Positions 23,201 through 34,859 of a stretch of DNA of 64,000 nt are shown piece after piece. Source of the DNA: Metridium senile (taxonomy: Eukaryota > Cnidaria > Anthozoa > Actiniaria > Metridiidae); NCBI GenBank assembly GCA_949775045.1, contig OX459099.1, positions 3,076,067-3,140,066 on the forward strand. The letters run 5' to 3'. Each line of letters begins with the position of its first letter. Positions within the stretch are counted from its first letter, which is position 1. The notes under the pieces were generated by a model. It made no database searches. It saw nothing but the letters and a program-made list of their open reading frames with translations, and had not been told where the DNA came from. A program made the position numbers and the translations under genes.

Positions 23201-26200
23201 ACACCGCATTCATCCACCGGCTACTCGCCTTATTACTTGTTTTTTGGAAGAAACCCAATCCTTCCTATCGACCACATGCTACAAGCTGTGGATCAGGATG
23301 ATGGAAACCTTTGTGTTGAAGAATGGATTGCTGATCACCAGAAGCGGTTAAATCATGCATTCAAACTAGCTGAACAGAAGACTGAGAAAGAAGCACTCAG
23401 ACGAAGGAAAAGAAACAATGACAAAGCTGTAGATACAAGTCTTTCAGTTGGTACACAGGTGTTCTTAAAGAATCGTGTAGAAGGACGAAACAAAATACAA
23501 GACGTATGGGATGCAACACCCTACAAAATAGTCAAACGGTTAAACACCGGAAACACCTATGTGGTAGAATCACTGGATGAACAACCAGCCAAGAAGACAG
23601 TCTACAGGAAAGACATGTTACATGCCAGTCATCTAACCAAAGACACAGAAATACCTACTCAAAAGACTGACTTAACCAAGGAAGATGAGAAATCAACGTC
23701 TACATCGTCAAATGAGGACCTGACTGATGAGTCTGATGTGACTGACAGCGACACATATGAGGAACTGACTGATGAGTTTGATGTGCCTGACAGCGAAGAA
23801 AAAGTCAACGATGAACCTCTACAGACAGCAACAGATGTTACCACTGATGATGCACCCCTTAGACGTTCAACCCGAAGAGCAGCAGGAACACACTCGAATC
23901 CACATCACTTACCAGTACCAGTATCGATCAGCGAGAATACAGCAGGCCTGTTGAATCCACAAGATGTTATTAACACTGTTGCACAAACAAACTTACTTAT
24001 TATGCAAATGTTGAGTAAGACAGTTTAAGACATTTTTATATTTGGACATGTTATTTCTCTATGTTTTTCATTTATTACAGTTTTATTAGGTTGTCGAGGT
24101 CTTCAACCTCAAGCAGGGAAGTATGTAATAGGTCAGGATCGGGAACCCTGTGTCGTCCCGTGGGGTCTGGTACCTAGCCAGCCCATGTGGTCGTCAGTCA
24201 CCATCTTGTTTTTAAATACTTCGCTACTAATGTGTAACCAATACAAACATGTGAATACTTTATTAGTTTCGTGCCGTACCGTCAGGGTAAGCATACAATC
24301 GTTATTGTAAATCATTTATTGTGTAATTTCTTTAGTATTTTCGTATCAAATAATCATTTATACTTGTAATTCTTTTAGGTTATTTGCCGTTTAATATCTT
24401 ATAATAAACTCGATCAGTGGAACGTAAATCGCCTGCGTCACAAGCCTATACATCGTATTGGACAAAGCTTGTCGTTTTCAAAACGTAATTGCCCGTAAGC
24501 TAAATACGTTAGCAGTTACATAGCCTATACATCGTATTGCGTTCAAAATGTAAGCCAATGTATAGCTTATAAATCTTATTGCACAAAATGTGTCGTTTTT
24601 AAAACGTAAGCTAAATACGTTAGCTGTTACATAGCCTATACATCGTATTGCGCAAAGCTTGTCGTTTTCAAAACGTAAGCTAAATACGTTAGCTTTTACA
24701 TAGCCTATACATCGTATTGCGCAAAGCTTGTCGTTTTCAAAAAGTAAGCTAAATACGTTAGCTGTTACATATATAGCCTATACATCGTATTGCGTTCAAA
24801 ATGTAAGCCAACATAGCATATACATCGTATTGCGCAAAGCTTGACGTGTTCAAAACGTACGTTCAAAAAATATACCTTATCTTATCGTAGTTGTTTCTTC
24901 ACTAATACCCCGCCGTTTTTATTGTAGATTAAGAATTTGGAAATATCCGAGGGTGGAAAATGTGAACGACGAACTATCAAAGCGTTCAAGAAATACAGTC
25001 AGATCCACTGCTATTTTGAATGTGCAAGCGATTTCATCAAAGATAAGTGCGTCTGCCGGCCTGTCAACCTAGGAGGTAGGATATACTACTACATTTTAGT
25101 ACACTAGAATATACCGCAGTCCACACCGCGGGTGGCAGTCTTTGTTTGGCACATTCTTTGTGTAATTCCCCTCTATTATGTATAGTGATAATAATGGTAT
25201 TATTAACAACGCCAGCGTTTGAAATTGTATTATTATTGTAGGTAGTCATGATAATAATGGTATAATTGAATTGTATAATTTGATTGTCTTTATTAATACA
25301 CTAGAATATACCGCTGTCCACACCGTGCAGCCTTTGTTTCATACATTCTTTGTGTATCCTCCTCCATTATGTATAGTGATAATAATGGTATTATTAACAA
25401 CGCCAGCGTTTGAAATTGTATAATTTAACTCGACCTACTTTTCATAGCGCGCGAGTACTTGAATTGTCAAACACCATTTTTCACACACTTTCTACACTTG
25501 GACCACAAGTTTACATTATATATATATACAAATTGTTTCTCGAATTCAAATTGTGATGGTCGTTCATTTGGCATTTTGGTTATTTTGCAAGTACTTGCGA
25601 GCTCTCATTGCAGAGGGTCCCATATACCACCTCGCAAAATGCATTCACATAAAATAAAGTGGTCATATTACGAATCATTAAAATTGTTATTGTTTCTGTT
25701 CACGAATCACGCATAAAGGAAAAGATGGATTCGTGGACGCATAAAGTTTGGATCACGAATCACGGATAAAAAAAAATGCTCCAATCACGTTTAATTTACG
25801 CAAAAATAAATAGGCCGATCACGATTCACGCAAAAGGTATAGGGGACCCTCATTGCAGAAAACTGGTTCGAGCCACCTTAAATAATATTTTTTATATATT
25901 GTTTTCATTTAGAATACAATGATGCCACTGTCTGCTACAACTCGTACAAGAACTGTACCGATTATTTCTCGAGTAAGTATAGTGTTTTTCAGATTTTGTC
26001 AGTTATCTTCCATATTTTATTTTATTAAAAATGTCAAGATAAAAGCAAATCTGGTCGAGAAAATTCAAGTAAAAACTTATGCAATTCAGGACGATTTTGT
26101 ATCTAAAATACAACCTTCGTCACGAACGAGATTTCTTTTGTCAAATTCTCATTAATTACTCAGGCTACCCTGCAGGGGAGCCTGTGTCTAGGTTTACCTT

Positions 26201-29200
26201 TTCTATCTATGGGTCTATCGTTGTGTCGAGATTACATGTCGTAATGCCACAGGTAAACCACCCATCAATTACTACTCTATGACGTAGCCTGAGTAAACGC
26301 ACTAAGTGCGTCTAGTTATTCATGACTGATCCAGTGTCTAACATGATGGGTTGTTTTGTTAGGTCAGTTGGACTATGGTACCTGCGACTGTCCAATTGCT
26401 TGTGATGAAACGACTTACAAAACCTCTGTCAGCTATGGCCAGCTTCCAAGAAGTTCCATCTTTGGAATAAATCAAGTGTTTTTCGACGGCTTTTCACCGT
26501 AAGTAATGAATTAGAAGCACTTTGTCATAGCCAAGTAGGCTTCAGTGTCATTGGCTTCCTGTTTAGAAAACTGGAAGCGGGAGAATGGGGCGAGAAGGGA
26601 AGGGCTAAGGGAAAAAACATTACAAAGGAAGCCCGAAAGGGTTACCTGTGCATCTATTGCAACTAGACCCTGGCTGCAGGGTTTACTCGTGCCCTTGATC
26701 TGGCTCTTAATTATGGAGAGATGCTAAATAGCTAGGAACAGTTGATTATAGTTAGGGACAGATTATCACAGGTATAGAAAAACTAACTAGACCCTGGACT
26801 CCAGGGTTAACTGGGCTACCAGGTTGTGGCAGTTGTTTCTATGTACCAGTATTCCTGTGTTGCGAAGTGTTTGAAAACTAAGTCTCAAAAACATTATTAT
26901 GAAATTGTTCTTGACAAAAAAACGTCACACAAATAAGATGGGCAGTTACTGTGCAATTTGTGTGATTTTTGGCTTGTACAGAAACCTACCAGACATTTGT
27001 TTCTATGTAGTGGGATCCCTGTATCACCAAGTGTTGACATTTCTGCCCCCTCCCCTCCCCCCAAAGCGCTAGTTTAGTATCCGAGAGCTTTGAAAACTGC
27101 CTCAGAAAGAGTTTTATGAAGTTGTTCTCGAAAATTAAACGTAAGAACGAGAAAGATAGATAGTTACTAAGGCAATATGTGTGATTTTTGAAGCAATTTG
27201 GGCTGTTTAGAATGGTTTCCAGACAAGCCGATTTGAGATTTCCCACGCCGCGGTTGAGTTCGCTTGGTTTCGTGAAGAAAGCCGTCACATTCTCTGACAT
27301 TGCGAAGAAAATATTGCACATTAATCAATATAAACTCAAGTTTTCTGTTTGAAAGTGCTAGATAATATGCCGTAGCGAATACAATTTTGCTGCCACATCT
27401 CAGCTTCTGTTTTGTATTTTACTCGATCGCTCAAGGCGGTCTTCGATTTAACACATTCCGGCGAAGATTTCCTAGTGTTTTTCAAAAGGTCAACCCTTTT
27501 GTACAGCAATGATAGGGAATGTCTTGGTGATATATAACCATTATTTTCAGCGGGATCAGAGTTAAGCGAGCATGTAAACAGAATAAGATTATCTAAAGAT
27601 ATTAATATTGACTGCTACATACAAAGACCCACAAATGATCGATTCACACAATGTTATTTACTTCAATGAATTAGGTTCGTTTGAAAATACGTATGAAAAA
27701 TTTTGAAATCCTATTATGATATGTTTACCATCATTAAACAATTGTTCTTTTACCGAAGTATGAAGCTTGTATATCCATGCATATCCTTAGATGAGACGAT
27801 TTTCCACATGGTATCGAAAACCGGCCTCAACATGCGATCGAAGTCCTTCAAGTGCATTAGTTGAATATTTCACTATTTTGAAACGAAAATGGCGATGAAC
27901 ATGAAAACTAATACTCCAACTACGAACTTTGATGAATAAAAAGCCAAACTGCGACGATTTTTAGTGACGATTGCGACTTTTAACCGCTTTTCAAGCCATT
28001 TTTACCAAGACGTTTTCAGTTGTGCTATATATTGCGCCATCTTGAAGTTGACCGGAGAGTAATCGGTATTCACGACTTCATGGCGAAGCCAAAAGAACTT
28101 CTGAAACGGAAAAATTAGATGTGTCTTCTTGTGTGTTGTGTTTTTATTTGCATGTCTGTGAAGTTTGAGGACATTTGCTTCAATATTGAGCGATTTATGG
28201 GTTGTTTTTGGTGGTTAATCGACAACTTCGTAACATCTTCGTACATCTTCGGACTTTCCGAAGTACAACTTCTGAAATAAAAAAACACGCGTTGCATTTT
28301 AAGACTCGTGCCGGCCATAGGCCTGGGCACGAGTAAAAAGCAATAGACCTTTTTCACAAAGCAGTTTATGATATGCACATGGCCGGCAAGCCCAACCTCG
28401 TCCCCAGGCTCTCCCTTCTTGTTTTTTCAAAATGGCGCACTCCTCACTTTTGACTTAATAAAACAAAAACACCATTGTATGCCAGAGCGAGGCTTGTCGG
28501 GCATTAGCATACGATTAGCTGCTTTGTGAGAAAGGCCTATAATCTTTAATAATCATCCTAACAATAACAGTAAATTGACGATGGATTAACCCTGTTCAAT
28601 TATTACGTTATTAAACTGTAAGAATTGAATGCTGTACGACTCGCCATACCGTAGTCGATCACTTACAAAACATTTTTGACATTATTTTGACATTTTTATC
28701 ATCTCAATCGAACCAATTACAGACATCAACGTTTCAAGTCTCCGCTTGTCGATATAAACTTGTACTTGATTGGTCCATTGAGATGGAAAAATGTTAAAAT
28801 AATGTCAAAAATCCATCAAAGGTTTTTGTAAGTGACTACGGTATGGCAAGTCGCACAGTAAACTTGCCTTGTTTTCTCGTATTTTAAAATAATGGAAGTA
28901 GTTTCTAAAAAGTGTATTATTTACGTGATCGTGCAGGTTATTATCAGTATTGTGTTTGCTTCTGTTCCAGGGACGACTACGTGGCTATTTCAGTGTATTT
29001 TGGCTCCCATCGTGACGTAACCTACAGACAGCATAGTACATTTGGGCCTACTTCCCTCTTTGGTAAGGATTACAAACAATAAAACAATTGAAACAAGAGA
29101 ATACATTTATTCAAGAGAGGATATGATAAATAAGTATCCTCTCTTGATTTATTACTTATCCATAATATTATAATGGGCGAGCGGTATAGAACCTAAACCC

Positions 29201-30153
29201 AAAATCACATCATATTGTCATAATTCTAAAAAAAACTCACCTAAGACTCGTATTTCATACTTGCTATTTAGTTATTCACTCCTGTCCCTTTTTTCAACAA
29301 TAAATATCATACACATGTATTATAATAAGGGACTGCGCAATAATTATCAGGAGGGGGGGGGGGGGGGGTGAGAAATGAGCGAAATCGAAAAAGTTAACTA
29401 CTCTCCCTCCCCCCCCCCCCCCCCCCCCACAAATGAACAACATAAGCCTTGCCCCCCTACCATAACGGGAAAAAATAGACTGCACCCACCCACCCACCCC
29501 CCCCCCCCCCCCCCCCCTTCGTTCAAATTGAGAAGACTGCTGAATACTTACGAGTCCCTAATCTCGTGTCAAATCAATCCTCGACGACTTACCGAACGTT
29601 TCACTCGGTGGGTTTCAAGTAACAAAACCACGGTATTCAGTCACTAGCAAGGGACGGCCCATTAGATATTTAATAAGGGGGTTGGGCAATTTGTCGGTGC
29701 AGGATATATTTTCTTTGCTTTGCATGATTTTGTTCAAGCCTTTTTTTGTTATTTTTGTTATGCACGATATACAGTGGTACCTCTATTAAGCGGTCACCCA
29801 TTAAGCGGTCACCCTCTGTTAAGCGGCCACAATAAAAAGTCCCAAATCTATTTCTATACCTATTCTAACCTATATTTAGCGGTCACCCTCTATTAGGCGG
29901 CCACAATAGTATCTCAAAGTTCAAGCTGTGCTCGATATCAAAGTATTGTAGCTGTGTAGCCCGCTACACCCAATAATTGTTGTCTGTTTGATTTCCAGGC
30001 GAGATCGGCGGGAATATGGGATTTCTTCTTGGATGCAGCTTGATGACATTGGTAGAGTTTGTCGTTCTGATGTGGTCGTTTGTGATGAATTATTTCCAAC
30101 AAAGAGGACAAGTAAGGGACCTAAACCCGCAGCCGAAAGTCGGATGGAATTGA
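17207..30153 (+). CDS. DEG/ENaC/ASIC-family sodium channel subunit
   Basis: Six exons join in phase: 17207-18112, 24928-25075, 25913-25972, 26363-26498, 28971-29062 and 29999-30153, for 498 residues. The family forms trimeric amiloride-sensitive channels gated by protons, peptides or force. Features in order: cytosolic N-terminus with the gating motif STLHGLRN; TM1 (LIWLALLLMAIGWLV); the LDFPAITIC entry to the ectodomain; a cysteine-rich ectodomain with CYFECASDFIKDKCVCRP and YGTCDCPIACDETTY; and TM2 with GEIGGNMGFLLGCSLMT, whose GCS is the GxS selectivity filter. The C-tail is short. Length fits the family. Intron 1 contains a full Gypsy retrotransposon. The start is the ATG of MSSDQMPS, just after an acceptor-like CAG, so a 5' UTR intron is possible. 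The gating stimulus cannot be told from sequence. Confidence 0.94.
18126..18328. repeat. Left remnant of 69-bp tandem array split by the Gypsy element
   Basis: Blocks of GCTTATACATCGTRTYGCG, TTCAAAATGTAAGCCAACG and CGTAAGCTAAATACGTTAGC repeat here and continue at 24447-24870 on the other side of the Gypsy element. The array therefore pre-dates the insertion. Confidence 0.8.
18329..18647 (+). repeat. 5' LTR of Gypsy element
   Basis: Begins TGTAATAGGTCAGGATCGGG and ends CGCCTGCGTCACA. It contains an AATAAA-like ATAATAAACTC near its end. It matches the 3' LTR along its whole length as far as I can read. Confidence 0.93.
18650..18665 (+). other. Putative primer binding site of the Gypsy element
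   Basis: TGGCGTCGCGAGCAGG lies two bases after the 5' LTR. TGG complements a tRNA CCA end, and TGGCG would fit a tRNA with a G discriminator, such as a serine tRNA (inference, not tested). Confidence 0.55.
18735..19748 (+). CDS. gag: Gypsy Gag-like protein
   Basis: 337 residues. The first 55 or so residues are a charged predicted coiled coil (AKLKALVAEKQDLADKAEKD). A capsid-like helical region follows, with FLIEHLAGSARYEV and an FYSYKQKEGDDLIKC segment. Near the C-terminus is one zinc knuckle, CWLCDSPQHLKRDC, of the CX2CX4HX4C type that binds RNA. It packages the element RNA. The stop codon overlaps the pol start in ATGA (19745-19748), so Pol may be made by termination-reinitiation or by frameshifting. 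Confidence 0.9.
   Translation: MASVLELAKAMQEIAKLKALVAEKQDLADKAEKDAEIAEREIKKVLRKENEVQKSVLYVNSRKLERFRGKPEHANDLTIEDWIQDAKAACASRGLTEKEQAAFLIEHLAGSARYEVIGRGEEVMNNPTQIFMILTRVFGDGDSLPQLQQQFYSYKQKEGDDLIKCSLDLVKLMDRIVQLDSSFKAGRDTQLKNRLAEAVNDYTVRTELRRLNSDQSELSFFDARDRVLKLMRSQDNPKTPKEKQQATLNEVSVNNDLHRMLKEQGQQIATQQKQIESLLTALNTKSTPRVGGSRKCWLCDSPQHLKRDCPKNTSTSLTNTTPKGKGQDDLNKSGPSQ
19745..24028 (+). CDS. pol: Gypsy Pol polyprotein (PR-RT-RNaseH-INT)
   Basis: 1427 residues, uninterrupted. Aspartic protease with LIDTGAEVST (about residues 37-46). Reverse transcriptase with KLRICVDYRRLN and the catalytic YIDDILVFG (about 515-523). RNase H beginning LETDASFHGLGAVLS (about 680). Integrase with an HHCC zinc region (GHQGID ... 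CRNCQRC) and a D-D-35-E core: AMDYT (about 1022), HSDQG (about 1080) and the Glu of GQCERFNRT (about 1116). The C-terminus is acidic with two related blocks (LTDESDVTDSD, LTDEFDVPDSE), perhaps a targeting or chromatin-contact tail (inference). No chromodomain was recognised. All catalytic acids appear present. Confidence 0.95.
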   Translation: MSPAVGEHISGGSIIAQAIGDCPEVRVRVDDVDVRCLIDTGAEVSTVTESFYMEHLAPGREVVDVTSYIKISASQGLEIPYIGYVELQLSALSHTFDGLGFLIVKDPVSIPIHARKTRVPGVIGSNVLRDMRKRLIQLYGVNFVDILSKTLPDSEVSLLYALQMYKVHSFNQETVASSPCNFEGKVRLVGSGPTLVPARSIRVLEGSVQPADSTYTALVERVEAHVAELPSGVSVGAAVVTVGHDGRIPIQVANFSDKDIYLQPRDPIATWSVAELEPSVEFVTVNENHVYVRDAASSDSESHNAVDTNATLSRMDIGDLAPSERQRLEEVVTQYNHTFSKDDDDIGFCDLVEHPIITTDDRPIKVPHRRVPPQQWPEVREYIQKSLDRGIIRESSSPYAAPIVLVKKKDGKLRICVDYRRLNAKTHKDAYPLPRIDEALDVLKGAKYFCSLDLAHGFNQLPVKESDVEKTAFRTGTGGLYEYTRMPFGLCNAPSTFMRLMDKAFGDVNFQSLLVYIDDILVFGSTFEETLSRLEMVLSRLSKLNLKVKPEKCQLFRTRVRYLGHIVTCDGTSPNPEKIRAVEDWKTPETLRELRGFLGLSGYYRRFIPKYAEIAHPLQCLVRGGQETTGRKRKKQPTARDERSIKDKWDSSCNDAFNKLKRSLTTAPVLGFPDFNREFILETDASFHGLGAVLSQQQEHGLVVLSYASRGLRPTERNMQNYSSMKLELLALYWAIAQKYRDLLIGSKFTVYTDNNPLSYLQSTAKLGATEMRWSAELAQFNFTVKFRSGRSNRNADALSRKTSHGEEPKTARLENTAAQDNQEQNREVGTLLPPLITAFVEELSSETLLQESQTRTQGVAPKIPSTLPSISKKDLTVMQTGDNSTSRLWHYWKLQRAPTVRQLMKETKNARKLLREWKRIKEEDSILYRVIHIHGQEVKQLILPDALKSKVMASVHDDLGHQGIDKTTAIARQRCYWPGMSREIAEYCRNCQRCTMSKAGKTLHPTMGSLTASAPLEVLAMDYTLLEKSTSGFENVLVLTDVFTKFTQAIPTKDQRAPTVARTLVNTWFVRFGVPKRLHSDQGRNFEGNVIRELCKLYGITKSRTSPYHPEGNGQCERFNRTLHDRLKTLAPEKKGKWPQFLPELVYAYNCTPHSSTGYSPYYLFFGRNPILPIDHMLQAVDQDDGNLCVEEWIADHQKRLNHAFKLAEQKTEKEALRRRKRNNDKAVDTSLSVGTQVFLKNRVEGRNKIQDVWDATPYKIVKRLNTGNTYVVESLDEQPAKKTVYRKDMLHASHLTKDTEIPTQKTDLTKEDEKSTSTSSNEDLTDESDVTDSDTYEELTDEFDVPDSEEKVNDEPLQTATDVTTDDAPLRRSTRRAAGTHSNPHHLPVPVSISENTAGLLNPQDVINTVAQTNLLIMQMLSKTV
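24111..24123 (+). other. Putative polypurine tract of the Gypsy element
   Basis: AAGCAGGGAAGTA sits directly before the 3' LTR, where plus-strand DNA synthesis is primed. Confidence 0.5.
24124..24442 (+). repeat. 3' LTR of Gypsy element
   Basis: 319 bp, TG...CA, same sequence as the 5' LTR by eye. It is followed by AGCC, the second copy of the target duplication. Confidence 0.93.
24447..24870. repeat. Tandem repeat, about 69-bp unit, in DEG/ENaC intron 1
   Basis: Five to six copies of CGTAAGCTAAATACGTTAGC, GTTACATAGCCTATACATCG, TATTGCGCAAAGCTTGTCG and TTTTCAAAA. The array continues the one at 18126-18328, which the Gypsy element split. Exon 2 of the channel starts 58 bp after it. Confidence 0.88.
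25076..25604. other. DEG/ENaC intron 2, local duplication
   Basis: Holds two diverged copies of a segment with ACACTAGAATATACCGC, CCACACCG and TATGTATAGTGATAATAATGG, spaced about 185 bp (near 25100 and 25300). Otherwise no feature is seen. Confidence 0.55.
25615..25849. mobile_element. Mutator-like MITE with 10-bp target duplication
   Basis: The ends GGGTCCCATATACC and GGTATAGGGGACCC are inverted. They are bordered by perfect direct repeats TCATTGCAGA (25605-25614 and 25850-25859). A 9-10-bp duplication with GGG termini suggests a Mutator-type transposase in trans. The interior repeats AATCACG and ACGCATAAA. It is 235 bp and non-coding, in DEG/ENaC intron 2. Confidence 0.75.
26156..26296. 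mobile_element. MITE with TTACTCAGGCTAC inverted ends
   Basis: TTACTCAGGCTAC at 26156 and GTAGCCTGAGTAA ending at 26296 are inverse copies around a 115-bp non-coding core. It lies in DEG/ENaC intron 3, about 65 bp before exon 4. Confidence 0.68.
26499..28631. other. DEG/ENaC intron 4, mostly unique sequence
   Basis: It contains ACTAGACCCTGG blocks near 26660 and 26785 and CAGAAACCTACCAGAC-like diverged duplications near 26980. Frames on the minus strand (for example 28115-28378) lack gene features. No conserved exon was recognised. Confidence 0.45.
28632..28858. mobile_element. Palindromic MITE, family A copy 1
   Basis: Inverted ends CTGTACGACTCGCCATACCG and CGGTATGGCAAGTCGCACAG. Further in, CATTATTTTGACATTTTTAT pairs with AAAAATGTTAAAATAATGTC and CGAACCAATTA with TGATTGGTCC. 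A second copy is at 44949-45181 in the minus-strand helical-repeat gene. Confidence 0.78.
29353..29517. repeat. Cluster of G and C homopolymers
   Basis: A G run at 29353-29368 is followed by C runs at 29409-29428 and 29497-29517 within 165 bp of DEG/ENaC intron 5. The opposed runs could pair or form quadruplex-type structures, and such runs are also prone to sequencing error. Confidence 0.85.
29772..29910. repeat. Pogo-like repeat fragment
   Basis: Starts TA then CAGTGGTACCTCTATTAAGC and repeats AAGCGGTCACCCTCT and GCGGCCACAATA, related in layout to 11321-11451 and 38032-38312. Only one clear terminus was found. It ends about 90 bp before the last DEG/ENaC exon. Confidence 0.6.
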
Positions 30154-30974
30154 TGTTTAACTTAATACTCACGTTAGAGCAGATTTCGTATGACTATGAA
30201 AAGCTCACGGCACGAACATGGTTAAAGCAAGGCACGCAAAAGGCACTGAACTTTCCACAGTCATAGGAAATCTGTTCTATCTAGCACCACTTAGCCTGTG
30301 TAGCCAGGCTCTTAAGGGGAGGGGAAGAGGAGGTTCAAAGGTTTTTATTTACCACATATACACAAGATAAATTTACAGTGAAAAATGGAAAAGAATAGGT
30401 GGAGGGTGCAAGAGAGACAACCCAAAGGGTTAAACAAGGTACTCTTGCTCCCAGGTCGACTAGTTAACAAATAGTATGAAGCGTGGAGATTATTATAAGT
30501 AATAACTAAGGCAATCAAGCTATAAACAAAGAGGTTTTCGTGATTGATATATACATACTAGATTACAAGTTTACAATTCAATTAATTTGTTGGGTTTTAT
30601 TTACAAAGAAAGATGTGAGGTTTTCATTATTTTTCTTAAAAATACTACTAAGGGATGAAGAATTACAGGGGGAGAGAGGGACTTGGAGAGAGACTTCTTC
30701 CCCTCTCCCTCCCCCATCCTCTCACGTTTTCCCCTCCCCTTCTCCCAGAGCCAGCTATGCAAGCTAAGCACCGCTGTACTATTTGACACAAGGCACATTT
30801 GCAAAGGCTAATCCTTGATTTGTTGTAAAAAAAATATTCACAAATTCCAAGTAAAGCACGAACAATATTACCGCTAAATAATAGAAAATACATGCAAACG
30901 CGATGCGAAAGACTACGATAGTGGTTAACTTGAATAAGTGAGAAAATCCCTACGTGTGGTTAGTAAAAATACTG
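30154..30974. other. DEG/ENaC 3' flank
   Basis: Follows the channel stop codon. It contains a CT-rich stretch (about 30690-30750) but no clear AATAAA close to the stop, and no gene was seen. Confidence 0.4.
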
Positions 30975-31440
30975 TATAACAACTCTTTGGTTGCATCGAT
31001 TTACTCATGAAGACTTTTTTAGTAACCGTTATCTGTGTAGTACAGTCGTTTTAACAATGTGCAACTGTGGTTACATCAATTTACTCAGTTATTTAGTGAG
31101 TAACCACGACTCAGTCGTTTTTGCATTGAGTAATTAATGTGGTTACATCGATTTACTCAGCTATTTTAGTAACCACTACTCAGTCGTTTTTGCATTGAGT
31201 AACTGTGGATACATCGATTTAATCAGTTATTTGAGTAACCACTACTCAGTCGTTTTTGGAGTGAGTGACTGGTTGAATCGATTTACTCAATTGTTTAAGT
31301 ATAAACCACTACTCAGTCGTTTCGGCATTGAGTAATTGTGGTTTCAACCAATTTAAAAATCGATTTACTCAGCTAATTTACTAATCGTCTTCGCAATCAA
31401 TTAAGTAAGAAAACCACTACTCGACTGTTTGACATAAGTA
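30975..31440. repeat. Tandem repeat, about 65-70-bp unit, downstream of DEG/ENaC
   Basis: About six copies of CTGTGGTTACATCGATTTAC, TCAGTTATTTTAGTAACCAC and TACTCAGTCGTTTTTGCATT. It is the same family as 16905-17120, so the channel gene is bracketed by two related arrays. Confidence 0.82.
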
Positions 31441-32132
31441 AAGTGAGCTCATGATATTGTTCTTGTCTAGCAGCCCGAATATTGAAATATTTAGCGTCTA
31501 CACTGTGCACAGAACAAGCCACAAACCTATGCAAAATAAACTGCGATTTGAAATCTATTCTTCCCTTGAGAAGATTAGTTTTGCGGCGCTAATGAAAATT
31601 CGCATGATTTTGAAAGTTAAAACGAGGGAGAAAAATCTTCATTTACAATATTTAATGTTAAAAACTGTTCCGTTCGAGTTCGTTCGAGTTCTGAATCACG
31701 TTTGTAAATATTTGCAAACGGTTTTTCATTGGTCAATAGTATTAATATTAAGCCAATCAAATGCTTTGTGGTATTAACCCTTAGTCACGTGACTTTTGTT
31801 GGTTGTGCAGAACGTCAACGTCGTTTTCGCGCCAAAATGCTTACAATGACAACAATTCTACAAGTGTGGTCTTTTTTTAAATCGGCTTGCGTTACGCCAA
31901 GTTGTAAATAGCCGCTGGTTATAAATAATAATACTACAGCTGTAATTTAATATTTGATAAGCGTGACTATCAAGAGCGGTGTTTTACCGAGCGCGTTGCG
32001 TTACTTGAGTGTATTGCGTGACGTCTAATATGAGGGCCCTTTAATCAATTTTGTACTCAACTCCAGTGTAATGACTCAATAAATAACCTAAACATTGTTG
32101 AAATGGTCTATACATTTTAATATAAAACAACT
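31441..32132. other. Intergenic between DEG/ENaC and actin
   Basis: No exon recognised. It separates convergent genes (channel on +, actin on -). The frame at 31451-31777 has no gene features. Confidence 0.45.
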
Positions 32133-32138
32133 TTTATT
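32133..32138 (-). terminator. Probable actin polyadenylation signal
   Basis: AATAAA on the minus strand, about 245 bases after the actin stop codon. Confidence 0.5.
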
Positions 32139-32382
32139 CAGGGAAATATTACTTTCTAATATCAAAAGTACAGACACTGTTATCAAAATATACTCATTAC
32201 AACAACTAGAGGGTTTTACAAGAACACAATCATTACATTAGCCGCACATCTAATGCGAAGTACTGCAGTATTGTCTCCAGTCGGGGCGTTGTATCATTGT
32301 TTCTGTTCTTGCAATATTAAGGGTATGGGCTAACAACGGAACAAAGACAGTGAAGAGTTCTTAGAAATTGAAATGTTCGAAT

Positions 32383-34729
<2,347 letters not shown>

Positions 34730-34806
34730 TTAACACTTAGAGTTCTACCAACTGGAGTGTACTTCGCAACAGCAGCTCAAGCAATGATCGTTTCGGGAAC
34801 GGCAGG

Positions 34807-34813
34807 TTTTATA
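34807..34813 (-). promoter_or_regulatory. Actin TATA box
   Basis: TATAAAA on the minus strand lies 99-105 bases upstream of the actin ATG, which predicts a start site near 34780 and a roughly 70-base 5' UTR without an intron. Confidence 0.7.
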
Positions 34814-34845
34814 GTAGCATCAACAATAGTCCTACTCTCATTTGA

Positions 34846-34855
34846 CCATATAAGG
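34846..34855 (-). promoter_or_regulatory. Proximal CArG (serum response) element of actin
   Basis: CCTTATATGG on the minus strand (CCATATAAGG on plus) is a perfect CC(A/T)6GG site 33 bp upstream of the TATA box, the classic SRF position in animal actin promoters. Confidence 0.75.
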
Positions 34856-34859
34856 GCAA

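Larger units (their letters stand above)
18329..24442 (+). mobile_element. Complete Gypsy (Ty3)-type LTR retrotransposon
   Basis: A 6.1-kb element with two 319-bp LTRs (18329-18647, 24124-24442) that start TG and end CA and look identical by eye. It is flanked by the 4-bp duplication AGCC (18325-18328 and 24443-24446). Order: LTR, primer binding site, gag, pol (protease, reverse transcriptase, RNase H, integrase), polypurine tract, LTR. The integrase after RNase H places it in Gypsy/Ty3. No env-like frame exists. Both frames are open and key catalytic motifs are intact, so the copy is young and perhaps still competent. It sits in the sense orientation in intron 1 of the DEG/ENaC gene. Confidence 0.96.
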
